DNA of 64,000 bases from Tetracentron sinense. Its lineage: Eukaryota; Streptophyta; Magnoliopsida; Trochodendrales; Trochodendraceae. The notes below the pieces were generated by a model, which saw nothing but the letters and a program-made list of their open reading frames with translations, ran no database searches and had not been told where the DNA came from. The position numbers and the translations under genes are program-made. How positions within the stretch are numbered: the stretch's first letter is position 1; each line of letters begins with the position of its first letter. Of the stretch, positions 44,498 to 56,850 are shown piece after piece. The stretch covers positions 30,145,531-30,209,530 of the forward strand of contig CM026554.1 in the NCBI GenBank assembly GCA_015143295.1, given 5' to 3'.

Positions 44498-45864
44498 TAA
44501 AAAAATCCGGTAAACCTCAAATCTAATGTTTGAGTTGAGAACTCACAAATTCAAGGGGGTGGCTAGGTCTCCCTACAAAGTCTATTTACCCTTTTTAATC
44601 TTTAACAATTAAATTATGAATTAAGGGATGATGAATTTTAAAGTAAGGAAATAGAGAAACAAACAAACAAACAAACAACAACACAAGCAATTTTTACGTG
44701 GAAACCCTTCCGGGAAAAACCACGGGACCTAGTCTAGCAATGAGAATCCACTAAGACAAAGAAACAAATACTTACATGACTTGAACTGTACTCAATCGGG
44801 CTCGACACTACGATCCTCAGTACTCAGTCCTCTACGCCTCTGAAAGTAATCAAGATCTCGTAAGCCTCGCAATCTACCATAGTAACATGTTCTTCTCTTT
44901 GTGTCTCGACAACCACGATCTCCACGATCGATCTCCGTCAATGACGGCTTCGGATTCACCGACCAAATCACTCTACCACGATCCTTCTCAGATCGATCTC
45001 CTTTGCAAAGGCTCCGGAACACTCCGGACAATTTATTCTTTCCAGAACGGGTTGATGGTTTAATTAAAATCAAATCCTAGATGGATTCCATCAATGGGAA
45101 AGTCCAAGCAAGCAAGAATGGAACAATGACTTGCAAAATCTAGGAAGGAAGAGAACTTAATGAAGGGAATGAGAGAAAATAATTTCCAAAGTTTCTATGA
45201 ACTCTAGAGATACCCCAAAGTACTCTCAAAACACTCCTCAAGTCTACTTTTTAGGACTAGAAGGGTTCTAGTTAAATAGAGAAGCAAAGCCAAGTTAATA
45301 GAAGTTGCTAAAAACCAAAAAGGCAAGAAAATCCATATCAGGGTCGACCCTGGGCACTTTGTGTCAACCCAAATGTGCACTTCGGTCGACCCAAGTGCCT
45401 CTCAGGGTCGACCCTCAATTATCTTGCATTCTGGATTTTTTCATCATACTAAATCTTTTCATATTAGGGTCGACTCAAAATGGTCAGGGTCGACCCAAAA
45501 TGGTTAGGGTCGACCCTGAAGAGCATTTTTGGCATTTTTCTTCCTTTTAATGTCTAATGCTTTGCTTCAATTGGTCTAGGCTATTTGGAATAATTTTATA
45601 TGATTTTGGGCATTTCCATATGAATGATTTTTGGTCTTCTAGGTCTCACTTACCATCCTAAAACTTGAGCCATTCTTGGGTGATGATTTTTCATGCTTTA
45701 TCATGGCATCTTCTTCGCTTTTCATCGAACCGAATGATGTGACCTAAGGAGTGCTATACCCACTTTTGGACTCGGAATTTTGCCAATACAAAAACATGAC
45801 TTTATACTCTAGACTCACTTGTTTTGACACCGGAATAGGCCAACACTTAAATATGGACTTTACA
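44498..45864 (-). repeat. 5' LTR of the copia element
   Basis: Near-copy of 39455-40793, ending GGACTTTACA. It differs by a CAAA microsatellite expansion near 44657-44678 and one extra GGGTCGACCC unit near 45486-45510. Confidence 0.88.
45341..45517 (-). promoter_or_regulatory. GGGTCGACCC palindrome cluster, 5' LTR
   Basis: Units at 45341, about 45384, 45404, 45487 and 45507, plus a degenerate TGTCAACCC. The TATA-like TATTTAAC on the minus strand is near 45270-45279, about 60 bp downstream of the cluster. Confidence 0.6.
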
Positions 45865-46359
45865 CAATTTATCGTACAAGTAATTAAGTATTAGGATGAT
45901 CTATGCATAGGAAAGACGAATCGTGCCACAACCCTAGGTTAATTAATTTAGTGTGAACGATTCATGCTAACCAAACATAGGTCATGCCTAAGATTTAATA
46001 ACTTAACCTCCTTGATGATTTTGATTGAGAGTTGTAGTCTCAATTAATCGTAATTGAGTGCCAATAATTCTACCTTGATTAGATATAATATACCATGGTT
46101 AGGAGGCTAGTGGTAGATTAGATGCCCTTGATCTCTTCCTCTTGACTTTCACATCACTTTTATTTGTTTTCAGTATTTATATAGAATAAATTTAGGATTT
46201 GTTAAATACAAACCAACACCATTGTGTTCACCAATAAATCAAAATCAATCTTTACAATTAAACAAATAACGAACGTAGTCTTCGTGGTTCGACACCCCCA
46301 ATACTTGTCACTATTCTCTGGAATTAGTGCTCTTACGAGGTAACAATCTTTATTGATCA
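45865..46359 (+). mobile_element. Tat/Athila-type LTR 1, 3' part
   Basis: Continues the interrupted LTR (ATTTATCGTACAAGTAATTA matches LTR 2 at about 47596). It contains CGTGGTTCGACACCCCCAAT, a phrase typical of the ends of Athila/Tat LTRs, and ends TTGATCA at 46359, complementing the TGATCA that starts LTR 2. Confidence 0.75.
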
Positions 46360-46883
46360 ATTTTTGGTGCTGTTGCCTTGGGTTTAAATTGATAGCAATT
46401 CTGATAATTTTTGGAATAACATAATATGTGTTTTTAAGCAAAGTTAAAGCCACATTCTAATGTTAGTTCACTACACACCAAAGAAACTAATGACAATTCT
46501 GTGAATGAGCATAAGGGTTCGAATTTTGATTGAAATTGAATAAAGTGCGATTATGAAGATTGAATCTTTTAAACTTGTTAATAACTTGAGAATTACGGTT
46601 TTTTTGTTACAATTGTCTTAGTACTACATGTTTTAGCACTTGTGTCAGTTTGAATGTCCTGATTGAGGATTTTTGCAGGATTGGATGTTAGTGATGATGT
46701 TTGTGGGTATCATTTCTAGTAAACCCTCACGAGACTATAACTCGTCTTTTAGGGACACTTAGAGGTTTAAAGGCTTGTTGTATATGCTAAATGCAATCGT
46801 GGATCTTACGAAAGTGGATGTAGACTAGTTTTAAATCTTTCTTTGCATTGCTAGAGGACTAGCAACTTGTAAGTTTGAGAGTG
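46360..46883 (+). mobile_element. Deleted internal region of the Tat/Athila-type element
   Basis: Opens with TTTTTGGTGCTGTTGCC (46361-46377), the counterpart of the TTTTTGGCGCCGTTGCC primer-binding region of Athila/Tat elements. It closes with AAGTTTGAGAGTG (46871-46883), which resembles their polypurine tract. Only 524 bp separate the LTRs, so all gag-pol is gone. GCTAGAGGACTAGCAA before the tract is also typical of this lineage. Confidence 0.75.
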
Positions 46884-47743
46884 TGATCAGTGACTAATGT
46901 TGCATGTTTAGGCACCCAGAAGTGCACTTGTTAGCTCTTTAGGACTTAATTCTTCTAGTTTTTATTCACAATTCGATGTTTTCAGGATCAAGGAGAGAAA
47001 ATTCCATAATTCTCATGCTATGATAGCTTTCGAGGACTTAGAAGAGCCTAGGTGATGGAAGAACCGGAGAAATCAATCAAGAAATGAAGAAAAAGTGCAC
47101 CGCCTCAAACCGCCCGAGCTCAAGTAACCACCGCCTGAGCGGCTGTTGGCTCCGCCCGAGCGGAAAATCATAGTTTTATTTTTTGGATTTTTTCCTTTTG
47201 AAACCCTACTTGCTACCTTATAAAAGGAAACAAGTTCATAAGTTACAGGGACGTTTTTATCAGAGAAAGAGTCTAGAGAAGTGTTTTGGAAGGTCTTGGA
47301 GCATGAAATCTTCACCATCTATGGCGGATACTCTTTCTCCCATGATCAACTAATCTCTCATCTAGGGTTTCAATGAAACCCTAGCCAAGTAACTATAGTT
47401 TAGTTGTTTTTTTTTAGAGTTTTATTATTTGTAAACGATGATTGCATGACTTGAGGATTGCTTTGACAATCAATTTTAATGTTTATTTTTTATCTTAATA
47501 AAATTATTCATTATCTTAGAAATTATCTTCTTTTTTATTGAAATTTTATTCATATTTAATTGTGATTTTATATAAGAATCTTTATGCAATAGAATTTATC
47601 GTACAAGTAATTAAGTATTAGGATGATCTATGCCGAGGAAAGACAAAGACACAACCCTAGGTTAATTAATTTAGTATGGATGATTCGTGCTAACCAAACA
47701 TAGGTCATGCCTAAGATTTAATAACTTGACCTTCTTGATGATT
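46884..47743 (+). mobile_element. Tat/Athila-type LTR 2, truncated by another LTR
   Basis: Begins TGATCAGTGAC. Matches LTR 1 from about 47080 to TTCTTGATGATT, where it is cut at 47743. TATA box TATAAAA is at 47219-47225. The remaining 330 bp expected from LTR 1 (46030-46359) were not found to the right. Confidence 0.75.
47100..47163 (+). promoter_or_regulatory. CCGC-N4-GCGG cluster upstream of an LTR TATA box
   Basis: ACCGCCCGAGC, ACCGCCTGAGCGGC and TCCGCCCGAGCGG lie within 64 bp, ending about 56 bp before TATAAAA at 47219. In the paralogous LTR 1 the flanks are conserved but this GC-rich cluster is worn away (about 38982-39025). Confidence 0.55.
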
Positions 47744-49096
47744 CAGAAAACCCAGAATGTTGGTAAACTGTTTACCGACATTCTGGACCTTTTATATTTT
47801 TTGAATTTTAACCATCGTTAGAGGGGTAACCTCTGAGGTGATCAGGGGAGACTAGGGGGGACCTGAGGGTCAAGGTCCAAGCCCTAGAATGGACCTGGGA
47901 CCCACCAATCGTGGCCTAAAGTCACTGAAATGGGAGATGCCCAGAATGACGGTACTGTGTTTATCACAATTCTGGAATTCCTCCAGAAATTGATTTTCCT
48001 CACCTGGTGCTGAACTAGGACTACTCCAGAGTATGCCCTATGGGATTAGGGATACCCTTGGAGTTTGGGGAGAGCTCGGAGGGGCCGTAGGCCTATGGAT
48101 CATACATGCTTCACGGGGGCGCCCCTTTTTGTCTATGAATGAAGACAAAGGGGACCCTAACTATTCTAGTTGGAGATCGGACCAGAACCCTGGATTGGGC
48201 TAGGGATGTACAATGAATGCAACTAGCAAGGGAGAGGGGGAGTGAGCAACCCTACCTTCTTCTCAATAAGCTCTCAGATGACAACGACTACAATTGGGGA
48301 GGTGTCGACCAAGAGGGAGATGCCTATACTAGGGTGGAAGGCCAAGAAACTTCCTCAGGTCCTGAACTCCATTCTTAGCACAAGAAGATGATGGTTTTGG
48401 ACCACTTGAGCTCCTGGTGTGCTTCCTACAAAGATTTTCTATATAAATTCTGATAATTTCGGAGTGGAAGTAGCTTGGGTGAGGGGGACCCATATTTATA
48501 GATTTGAGGGACTTGGGACACAGGAGGATTAGGACAGAGGTAGGTGAGTGGCATAGAGGACTCAGGAGGCGGTTCTAGGCGTGTCTGGGGGCTCAGGGGG
48601 TGTAGGGTTTGAGTAAAAAAGACTCAAGGAATAGCGGTAATTCCAATACTATCATTCCCCTACACAGGTAAATAGGTAATTGCGGTAGAAACTCTACCGC
48701 CATTCCTGAAATTTTTCAAAAAAGGGCATGACACAGCTTTAAATGCACCCCACGCGGTATTATTCTTTACCAAAAAAAAGAATGTCGGTAGAAACTCTAT
48801 CAACATTCTGGAAAATTTGAATTTGGGGGTCTGGACCCCTCCCAGGGCTTGGCTTGGGTCTTGGGCACACGTTTTGGGCCCAGGGCTTGTTTGGCTACTG
48901 GTTTTGGGTCTTCATGGGCTATAGGCCCATGGCTCGGGTTCTAGGGTTTTAGGGCTAGGGCTAGTCTAGGGTTGGATTTAAACTAGGGTTTAACCTAGGG
49001 TTAAATTAGGGTTTTATTCTAGGTTTAGGTTAGGCTAACCATTGTTAAACTTCTTAACCATGGTTAAGGGAGGGGTGTAAAAATTGAGGGCTTACA
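47744..49096 (-). mobile_element. LTR fragment of the hairpin-rich family
   Basis: Ends GGGTGTAAAAATTGAGGGCTTACA-style (last bases GGCTTACA), as the LTRs at 4723 and 61650 do. The body aligns with about 62510-63600. Hairpins lie at 47752-47786, 47941-47975, about 48664-48714 and 48780-48811. TATA box TATAAATA is on the minus strand at 48493-48500. The left end is truncated, with no TG-type terminus. Confidence 0.7.
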
Positions 49097-49100
49097 TACA

Positions 49101-49510
49101 CACTACAAAATTCAAGACATTTAGCGGTGGTTCCAAGCCGCCGCCTAATATAGCACAACTGCCGTTAATTGAAACGACGACAGTTACCTATACCGCCATT
49201 GAATCCCTGGTCGGAGAATATTTTGGCTACACTCACGACAACGGTTTATTGAAACCGCCAATGATCCTTTGATATTTGAGCGGCGGTTTTGTGTACCATT
49301 TAACAGTGGTTTAATAAGGGTAATTCCGTAAATTAACATTCTTAGATTACGACGGTTACCAACTACCATTAACTGTCATATATATAACGGCGGTTCCAAC
49401 CATCGTTACAACGTATTAAATAATAATATAAATATTAATAACAGAAGCGGTCTAAACCACCGACGTATATAATATATATAACAGTGGTTGCAACCGCCGT
49501 GATAATGTAT
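49101..49510 (+). mobile_element. CACTA (En/Spm) transposon end with subterminal repeats
   Basis: CACTACAAAATTC is the CACTA terminus. It is followed by a run of short inverted motifs such as AGCGGTGGTTCCAAGCCGCC, ACGGTTTATTGAAACCGCC, CGGCGGTTCCAACCATCG and AGTGGTTGCAACCGCC, the subterminal arrays bound by CACTA transposase. The opposite end (TTTTGTAGTG) was not found in the window, and no transposase frame was seen. Confidence 0.8.
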
Positions 49511-50048
49511 TAAATAATAACGACTAGATTAGGAGCAAGCATGCCACATTGTCTAAATATGTACCTAAAGAACAAAAGAAACGACTGTCAAAAGTTTCAT
49601 CAATCTGGACAAACCATGAGCAACTGACTATACTGGAGATTATGCATTTCCAAACTGTTCTACCGGACAATACTGACAAATACACATCATCACAAACAAC
49701 ATTGAAAAGTTGTTACCATGCATTTAGCCCCACAAGAAAACTAAATGTCATAGTTTACAACTAATCCGTCTAAATAGGTGATAAAAGAAATGCACTTGTC
49801 ACACAACGATTCTTGAACGGGAAATCTAAGGTTCAATGCATGCATGTGTATTTACCTATGAACTTAAATTCCTATTTAGTAACTGATTATGCACTAAATA
49901 GGTAATCCGTACATTATCATGCTCCAACATTGACATACATAGAGATCATAAGTGAACATCATATAACCACCCAAATCAACATACAAATATCCCTTCTGCC
50001 TGTATAATAACATAATTAATACAATATCATGCTCCAACATATATATAT
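49511..50048. mobile_element. Presumed CACTA interior, non-coding
   Basis: Repeats the phrase GGAGATCATAAGTGAACATC or close variants with the sequence right of the nested element (about 59840-59890). This links both sides as parts of one host element. Confidence 0.45.
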
Positions 50049-52308
50049 TGTCGTGACCCAAAATACCCCATAGGAGTTAGGGATACTTTGGCTCGTGATG
50101 TGCCATATCCGATACCAAACCATCCTGTAAAAATACCCAAGGCATAACATAACAGAATCATAGAATAATGCGGAAGCGTAAACTAAATTTTTCTTTCTAT
50201 ACATGTGACTGTATTCCAAGTTTGTATAATAATTAAACCAAAACAAGAGTGGACATGCCCACTCCTCAAAATACAAAAACAGAAACCTCACTATCTCTCC
50301 ACTCAACAATAGTCTAGATAGGGAGAAACTTCACTATCTCTCCACTCAACAATAGTCTAGATATGACCACTTATCTAGATCCTTGTCCTCCCGAGGCTGT
50401 AACGAGATAACCGCCTCTTCTTCTAAATACTCCTCCTCAACCCATGGCTTGGAGTTGTGAATGTCGAACGAACCTGTCGAAATAAAATGTACGATTGAGC
50501 ACAGAATACTCAGCGTTTACATACTACTAGCTAACAATGTTATAACAACAATAATATCACATACGAGTTCTTAAATAATACAATTCATAATTCGTACTTA
50601 AAACCAACATAGAAAATCATTCGTCAAATCTTATCTTTCATGGAAAACAAAGCACCTTTTATAAGCCTTATGAGTTATTATGAGCCTTATGAGTAGCTTG
50701 TGAGTTCCTTATGAGCTTATGAGTTCTTATGAGCCTTATGAGTCCTTGTGAGTTCCTTATGAGCTTATGAGTTCTTATGTGCCTTTTGAGTCCTTATGAT
50801 CCTTGGAGACTTATGAACCGATCTTAGACATGATCCATGGAGCTTATGAGCACTTATGAGCCTTGTGAGCCTTGTAACCGATCTTAGACTTATGCATTTC
50901 TTATGAATTCTTAGAATTCTTGCGATACTTATGATCCTTGGAGCTTATGTAAGATAATAGACATGATCCTTGTGAGCATAAGGTAACAGATCTTAGAGAT
51001 ACCAACTCAAAGTTTAGCCTTGTCAATGCTTATGAACTTATGCTTCTTCTTATGAATTTTCCTTTGAAAAACCTCTCTTATGATTCTTGAAATACCATGC
51101 TTATGAGAAAATCTCGGTTATGTAAAACATATAGTGTGTGGAGTGCTTGCGAGCATCGCAATATACGTAGGAAACTTCAAACATTTCATACATGTTCATA
51201 CAAGACATATTAACATCATAGTATACTTGAAAAAATCCTAAAAATAAGAAACAGCTTCATTCTTGGTGTTACATCACAATAATCTTGGCCATTAAGCCTA
51301 TTTCATCAACATCATACCCACATTATGTTTTATTTAAAGATAATATCTCAAAAATAGATTTACCATTGACCTTGAGAAAATCCCCAAATTTGAAACCCTT
51401 ATTTCTAGGTTGAATCATAGCGAAGTTAGAAAATAGGTGTATTTGCTTATAAAATTACAACAAGCTAGTTAGTAGGGTGTAGTTACCCCTGCTCTTGAGA
51501 TCTCCATTAAAATCCACATTCCATGATTTAGATTATCACAAAGTTAGATAGGAGAGTGCATTTACAAAATCCTATTCAACATCATACATTCACTTCTCTT
51601 TTTCAAAAGTTGTTCCATAACAAAGCTAGATATTAGAATATTCTTACATTGGAAAAATCGAAACCCCTTTGATCTTAAAGCTTGAGATGGTTGAGAAGCT
51701 TGGAGAAGTGAAATCGTGCTTGAGGAAGAAGATCCAAGCATTGGGATGCAATAATAGTGCTCCTCTTGATCTCAAATGAAAACCCCCTTTGGAAGCCCTA
51801 GATCTCTCCCTTTTCCTCTCAAAAGATGTTTTTCAAAGTGTTAAAACTCTTAATCTCACGAAAATCGAGTATTTATAGTGTTAGGTTTGTGAAAAATCAA
51901 AAATACCTTGACTTCTATCTGCACTATACACTTAACACTTAGAGCATGTTTTATACTATTTGCTTGCTTTCTCAAAGACACCTCACACCCCTTGACATAA
52001 AGTCACATCATAGTAAGGCCATGTGAAAACCCTCACTCTCATTAACCAAACCCAATAAAATGAAGGCCTTTGGCCCTTCCAATACTAGTGCCCTTGGCAC
52101 TATTCACAGTGCATGTGAACTTGGTTTTCACCCCTAAGGCTCACGACACACTGCCCTCGGTACTATTCACATGTTTTACACAAAAATGTGTTCCCCTTAG
52201 CATTAATCAAATGCTAAGATCACATGGAAGACCTTGGCTTGAAAACACCTAGTGCAAAGCACTATTCACTCACATTATCAGTGTTTGCAGAAAATCCAGG
52301 GCTCTACA
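50049..52308 (-). repeat. Left (3') LTR of the LARD-like element, with internal deletion
   Basis: 2260 bp. Contains the TTATGAGCCTTATGAGTCC minisatellite at about 50659-50960 and the minus-strand TATA box TATAAATA at 51870-51877. At about 51907 it jumps from AAAAATACC to CTTCTATCTGC, omitting the counterpart of 58047-59252. Confidence 0.82.
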
Positions 52309-53884
52309 TCCTTCCCCCTTATATAAATTTCGTCATCAAAATTAGGACTTTTACACAGAAAAATAGGGATACTATTCCTACACTTCACCTTACTCTACTG
52401 AATATACAACTTGACAACCCTAGACATGACACATGGATGTGTCAATCCAATTTAGACTAACACATGGACTAGACACTCACTTACTAGCAAGGTGCCTTTG
52501 ATATTAAAACTAAATAATGTTCTAATTTGCATCCAGCATGTATAAATTCGTACATCACAACATATTCACATATAGTTATATTATAGCATGTCCGTACATG
52601 TATAACAACCACATCAATTTCTATCACTAATTTATAGCTCAAAAACTTTGACGGAAGCGTAGGCTGCTCATTGTCAAATGGAGTATCACCTTCATTCCCT
52701 CTAGTCTAGTAAACTCTACCTCAGTTGTCATGCCTCATGATCAAGCCTTGAGAGCAATAACATAACCTGAGTATTACTTGAAATCAAGCTCATAACAATT
52801 CAATGAACATATATTGCCTATATAAGCATATCATATACATCCAAGTACACACATAATAGTATAATCAATAATTGGTTTCCCTAGCGAAGCTAAGTTCTCA
52901 CACTCAGTTAAGATATTAACTGATTACAAACTTAAGACATTAACAGGCTTAAGACTAAAACTAATGATTAGTTTATACATTTAAGTTCTTTAAACAAAAT
53001 CCTTTAAAACTTTGAGACATGTATGATGCTTTTAAGATCTGCATGATGCATATGAGATGTGTATGATGTTTATGAAGTGTATGCTATGTATGATGCTTAT
53101 GCTATGTGTATAATATTTTTATACTTTGAGACCAAAACTATTATTGGAGTTTATAACATATTTATCATTTTGGACTGAGCACTGGGTCTAGAACGTGCTA
53201 CAAAATTAACGCGCATCTGTATCTAGAACTTTTAGACTGAGCACTGAGTCTAGAATGTGCTGCAGATAACACGCATCTGTATCTAGAAACGTGCATCAAA
53301 CATTCATGAGTTTGTCCAAAATTATATATATATTTATTTATTTATTATATTTTTTCTTCCAGGGTTCCTACTAGTAATGAGTATGCATGAACTCATATAG
53401 ACTTATCATCCTATGATGTGTGACTTGTGCTTGTTTGTGATAAAAGATGCATTAAGCATAATTTAATAGATGAAATTACACAAGATACACATAATAACAA
53501 AATATATATCAAAACCTAAATCCTTAGTTCCGCAACGACTCTAAATCTACTAGACTTGTAAGACGAAAGAGAATCTTATAGTCTCACTCGGAAACCATGA
53601 TTATTTAAGCATAGAAGTTTAACATCAAACATTCATATAAGAATAGAGCATACATCAGATATACACACTATAGTATAATAATGCAATTGAGGTTAGCTTC
53701 GCTAGGAAAGTCTTAAAGCTATTACACTAGATCGGTTGAGTTCGAACCGGTTATGGACTAAAACTAAATAATTAGTCTATACTTGGAATACAACTCTCTA
53801 TTCGGACCTAATGCCTTGGTTCAAGCGTGGTATCGTATTCTAATGACCCTAGAGAACCTAATACCTAGGCTCTGATACCACATC
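52309..53884 (-). other. Non-coding internal region of the LARD-like element
   Basis: No retroviral-type protein is encoded. It includes a pair of repeats around 53170-53290 (GACTGAGCACTG-GTCTAGAACGTGCT and CGCATCTGTATCTAGAA). Confidence 0.65.
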
Positions 53885-54522
53885 TGTCGCGACCCAAAAT
53901 ATCCCCTAGGAGTTAGGGATACTTTGGCTTGTGATGTGCTATATCCGATACCAAACCATCCTATAAAAATACCCACGACATAACATAACAGAATCATAGA
54001 ATAGTGCGGAAGCGTAAATTGAAATTTTCTTTCTATACATGTGAATGTATTCTAAGTTTGTACAATAATTAAACCAAAACAAGAGTGGATATGCCCACTC
54101 CTCAAAATACAAAAAAAGAAATCTCACTGTCTATACACTCAACAATAGTCTAGACAGGGAGAAACCTCACTATCTCTCCACTCAACAACAGTCTAGATAG
54201 GACCACCTATCTAGATCACTGTCCTCCTGAGGCTGTAACGAGATAGCCGCCTCTTCTTCTGCATACTCCTCAACCCATGGCTCGGAGTTGTGAATGTCAA
54301 ACGAACCTACTGATATAAAATGTACGGCTGAGTATGGAATACTCAACGTTTATATACTACTAGCTGACAATGTCATAACAACAATAATATCACATGTGAG
54401 TACTTAAATAATACAAGTCATAATTCGTACTTAATACCAACATAGAAAATCATTCATCAAATCTTATCTTTCGTGGAAAACAAAACATCTTTTATAAGCC
54501 TTATGAGTTCTTATGAGCTTTA

Positions 54523-56850
54523 TGTAGCACCCCGGATATTTTTGGCATGTATTAAAACCTTAAAGTCATTTTCTTGAGTTATAGGTTAGATTTCCGAAGT
54601 TAGATCTATTGAAAATCTGGGTTATTGAACTCCATTTGCGGATCAGTCAACTTTAGGGGCAATTTGGTCCATGAATAAAGAAGAATTAGAAAATTCTAAA
54701 ATGGCAGAAATGTTCCTTTTTGAAAGATGAATCCAACACAAGTTGAATCGTCAAAATCCGATGAACGAGTAAAAAGTTATGGTCGAAATACCAAAATGGA
54801 AAAATTTGGACATTTACTGTCAGATTTACGAATGATCGTACAGACCCTACGAACGATCGTAGGTGAATCTACGATCGATCGTAGAAAATATATGATCGAT
54901 CGTAGAATTCCAAAACTGGCCAAACTCTCTCTAACGTTTACGATCAATCGTAGAAAACTTACAACCGATAGTAGAAAACCTACGACCGATCGTAGGTCGT
55001 GAACCCATAATTTTATACCGGATTTTTTTAGGGTTTCTGCCATTTCCCTATAAACAGGGCTTTGCCTTGGGGGTTTTGGGTTTACCCTAAACCTAGAGAG
55101 ACTAAGAGAAAAGGAGAGGAAGAAGGAGGAAGATTGGGGATTTCAAGTGGGGGTTTTGATTTTTGAAGAGGAGCTCAAATCAAAGTTTGAGATCCTTCTC
55201 CATCAAGCTTGGAGATCTCTACTTAAGAGTTTCCTTCAATCAAGGAGTTAATCCTCAAGGTTCGTACACCCTTACTAACTAGCTTAGCAATAACTAGTGT
55301 TTCTTTTGAAAATGATGATGTTAATCTTGTGTTTTTCCCTTTCTTTTGAAATGTGCTATTTTTCCTTAAATATAAACAAGATAAATAAGAGGTGTGGGAT
55401 GTATGGATGGATGTGGATGAGGCGATTGGATGCCATGATGTGTGATGTCTTGTATGTAATGAAAATATGGTGGAAGGGCATTCTACAAATAATGAACACA
55501 CCTTGATGTTTTGATGAAATGTATGCACCTAAACAACTTAAATACATGGCCTATGAAGATGTTGCATGCCAAGTGTTTGATAAAATGCTTAAATGACAAT
55601 TTGAATGAATTAATGAAAATTATAAAAGCATGAATTGAGTGATTCTTCCTAAATGATTATCTTGATCAAATGATCTACATGTTATCTACATTCCCACATG
55701 CTTATATTAGAAATCAAAATGCTACATGTCATTCCTTGAGTTATGGAAGTCACCATGATTACTACAATTGCTACACACACACACGCATGCATGTATGAAT
55801 CGGTTTTCTAAAGTATATGTATATGATAAACCAAACAAGAACAAGAATTGTGATTCACGATACGAATGATAAAGCTGGACATCGGGCTGATCAAGGGTAG
55901 GGCATATCGCAAGATATGTCATACCTGGCTCACAAGAAAACAAGTCAAGGAGGTTGGTGTACCCTTTTCTATATATATATATTTCGCCGAAGGGAACTCA
56001 CGTTCCTGGTTCACAAGTCGCTTCAAGGGCACTAACTTTTGGCTCACAAGAAAACAAGCAAGTCAAGTCAAGAACATGACAAGAACAAACAAGACAAGTG
56101 ATTCCAAGCAAGACAAGACAAGCATGTGTGATTCTTACGAACAAGACCAAGACAAGAACAAGTTTTCAAATATTGACAAACAAGTTTTGAAAGAAACACG
56201 AAAGGATATTTTCAAGAATAAGACATGATTTTTAAAGTACGAGTTTTACCGAAGTTTTCGCATTCATTCAAGCATGTCAAGAATTATCACATTGCTTTAC
56301 TTCATTGTTATTTGTCATATGCGGCTATTCTTGTTTCAAATTGATATGATGAATTCTATCTGTTGCCTTGTGTGATGGTTATTGCTATAGTTAGCTATTA
56401 GCTTGTACTCGCTAAGTATTTCATACTCAGTCATACTTTTATGTCGGCAGGTACTGGGGATGCCCTCAACTGTGAGCCTTGGGTTGAGGAAGAGTATGTA
56501 GAGGAGAGAGAGCCTCCTATCCTGATGCAATTGCAGGAGGATAAAGATCGCAACGTCTGGCCATATTTAGATTATTGTTGAGCATAATAGGTTCTTTTAT
56601 ATTTTGATAGGTGGGCATGTCCACCTTTGACTTGATATGTTATGTATATAAACTTAGAATACAGACCACCCCCTTTTATAAAAAAGAAAATTTTGGGTTA
56701 CGCTTCCGCACTCATATTTTAGCTTCCGTACTCTGATTATCGTTGATATAATATTATGTTTACCATGTTCACTATAGGATGGTTTGATAGGTAAGAATAG
56801 TCACCTCTAAAGTATCCCTTAACTCGTAGGGGGTATTTTGGGGCGCGACA
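54523..56850 (+). mobile_element. Solo LTR, 2328 bp, with target duplication CTTTA, nested in the right LTR
   Basis: Begins TGTAGCACCCC and ends GGGGCGCGACA. CTTTA flanks both sides (54518-54522 and 56851-56855). TATA box TATAAAC is at 55049-55055 in plus orientation. Its last 400 bp (GGTGGGCATGTCCACC, AACTTAGAATACA, ACGCTTCCGCA) resemble, complemented, the LTR it sits in. It is therefore a relative inserted in the opposite direction. Confidence 0.92.
54826..54996 (+). promoter_or_regulatory. CTACGATCGATCGTAG palindrome cluster upstream of an LTR TATA box
   Basis: Seven motifs around CTACGAnCGATCGTAG in 170 bp. The one at 54869-54884 is a perfect 16-bp palindrome. The cluster ends about 53 bp before TATAAAC at 55049. 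Confidence 0.65.

Larger units (their letters stand above)
39455..45864 (-). mobile_element. SIRE/Maximus-like copia element, gag-only, inserted in a Tat-type LTR
   Basis: A 6.4-kb element in minus orientation. Its LTRs are 44498-45864 (5') and 39455-40793 (3'). The primer-binding site TGGTATCAGAGC reads on the minus strand at 44484-44495, matching the initiator-Met tRNA 3' end used by copia elements. A purine tract AAATGGGGAGAT lies just before the 3' LTR (40794-40805). Target duplication is GAATT (39450-39454) against CAATT (45865-45869). The uninterrupted sequence GCAATAGAATTTATCG survives in the paralogous LTR near 47587. Only gag remains; no protease, integrase or reverse transcriptase can be found. 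Over the first 95 bp compared, the two LTRs differ at about five sites. Confidence 0.9.

Noticed and set aside
46516..46530. GGTTCGAAT considered as a tRNA T-arm
   Set aside because: No matching acceptor, D or anticodon arms around it; it is inside the deleted retrotransposon interior.
50659..50960. Regular TTATGAG repeats considered as a CRISPR array
   Set aside because: Units are short, degenerate and without spacers of constant length; they are a minisatellite within an LTR, duplicated in the partner LTR.
54777..55043. 88-91 codon frames on both strands rich in Arg and Ile/Ser
   Set aside because: Products of the CGATCGATCG palindrome cluster, which reads similarly on both strands.
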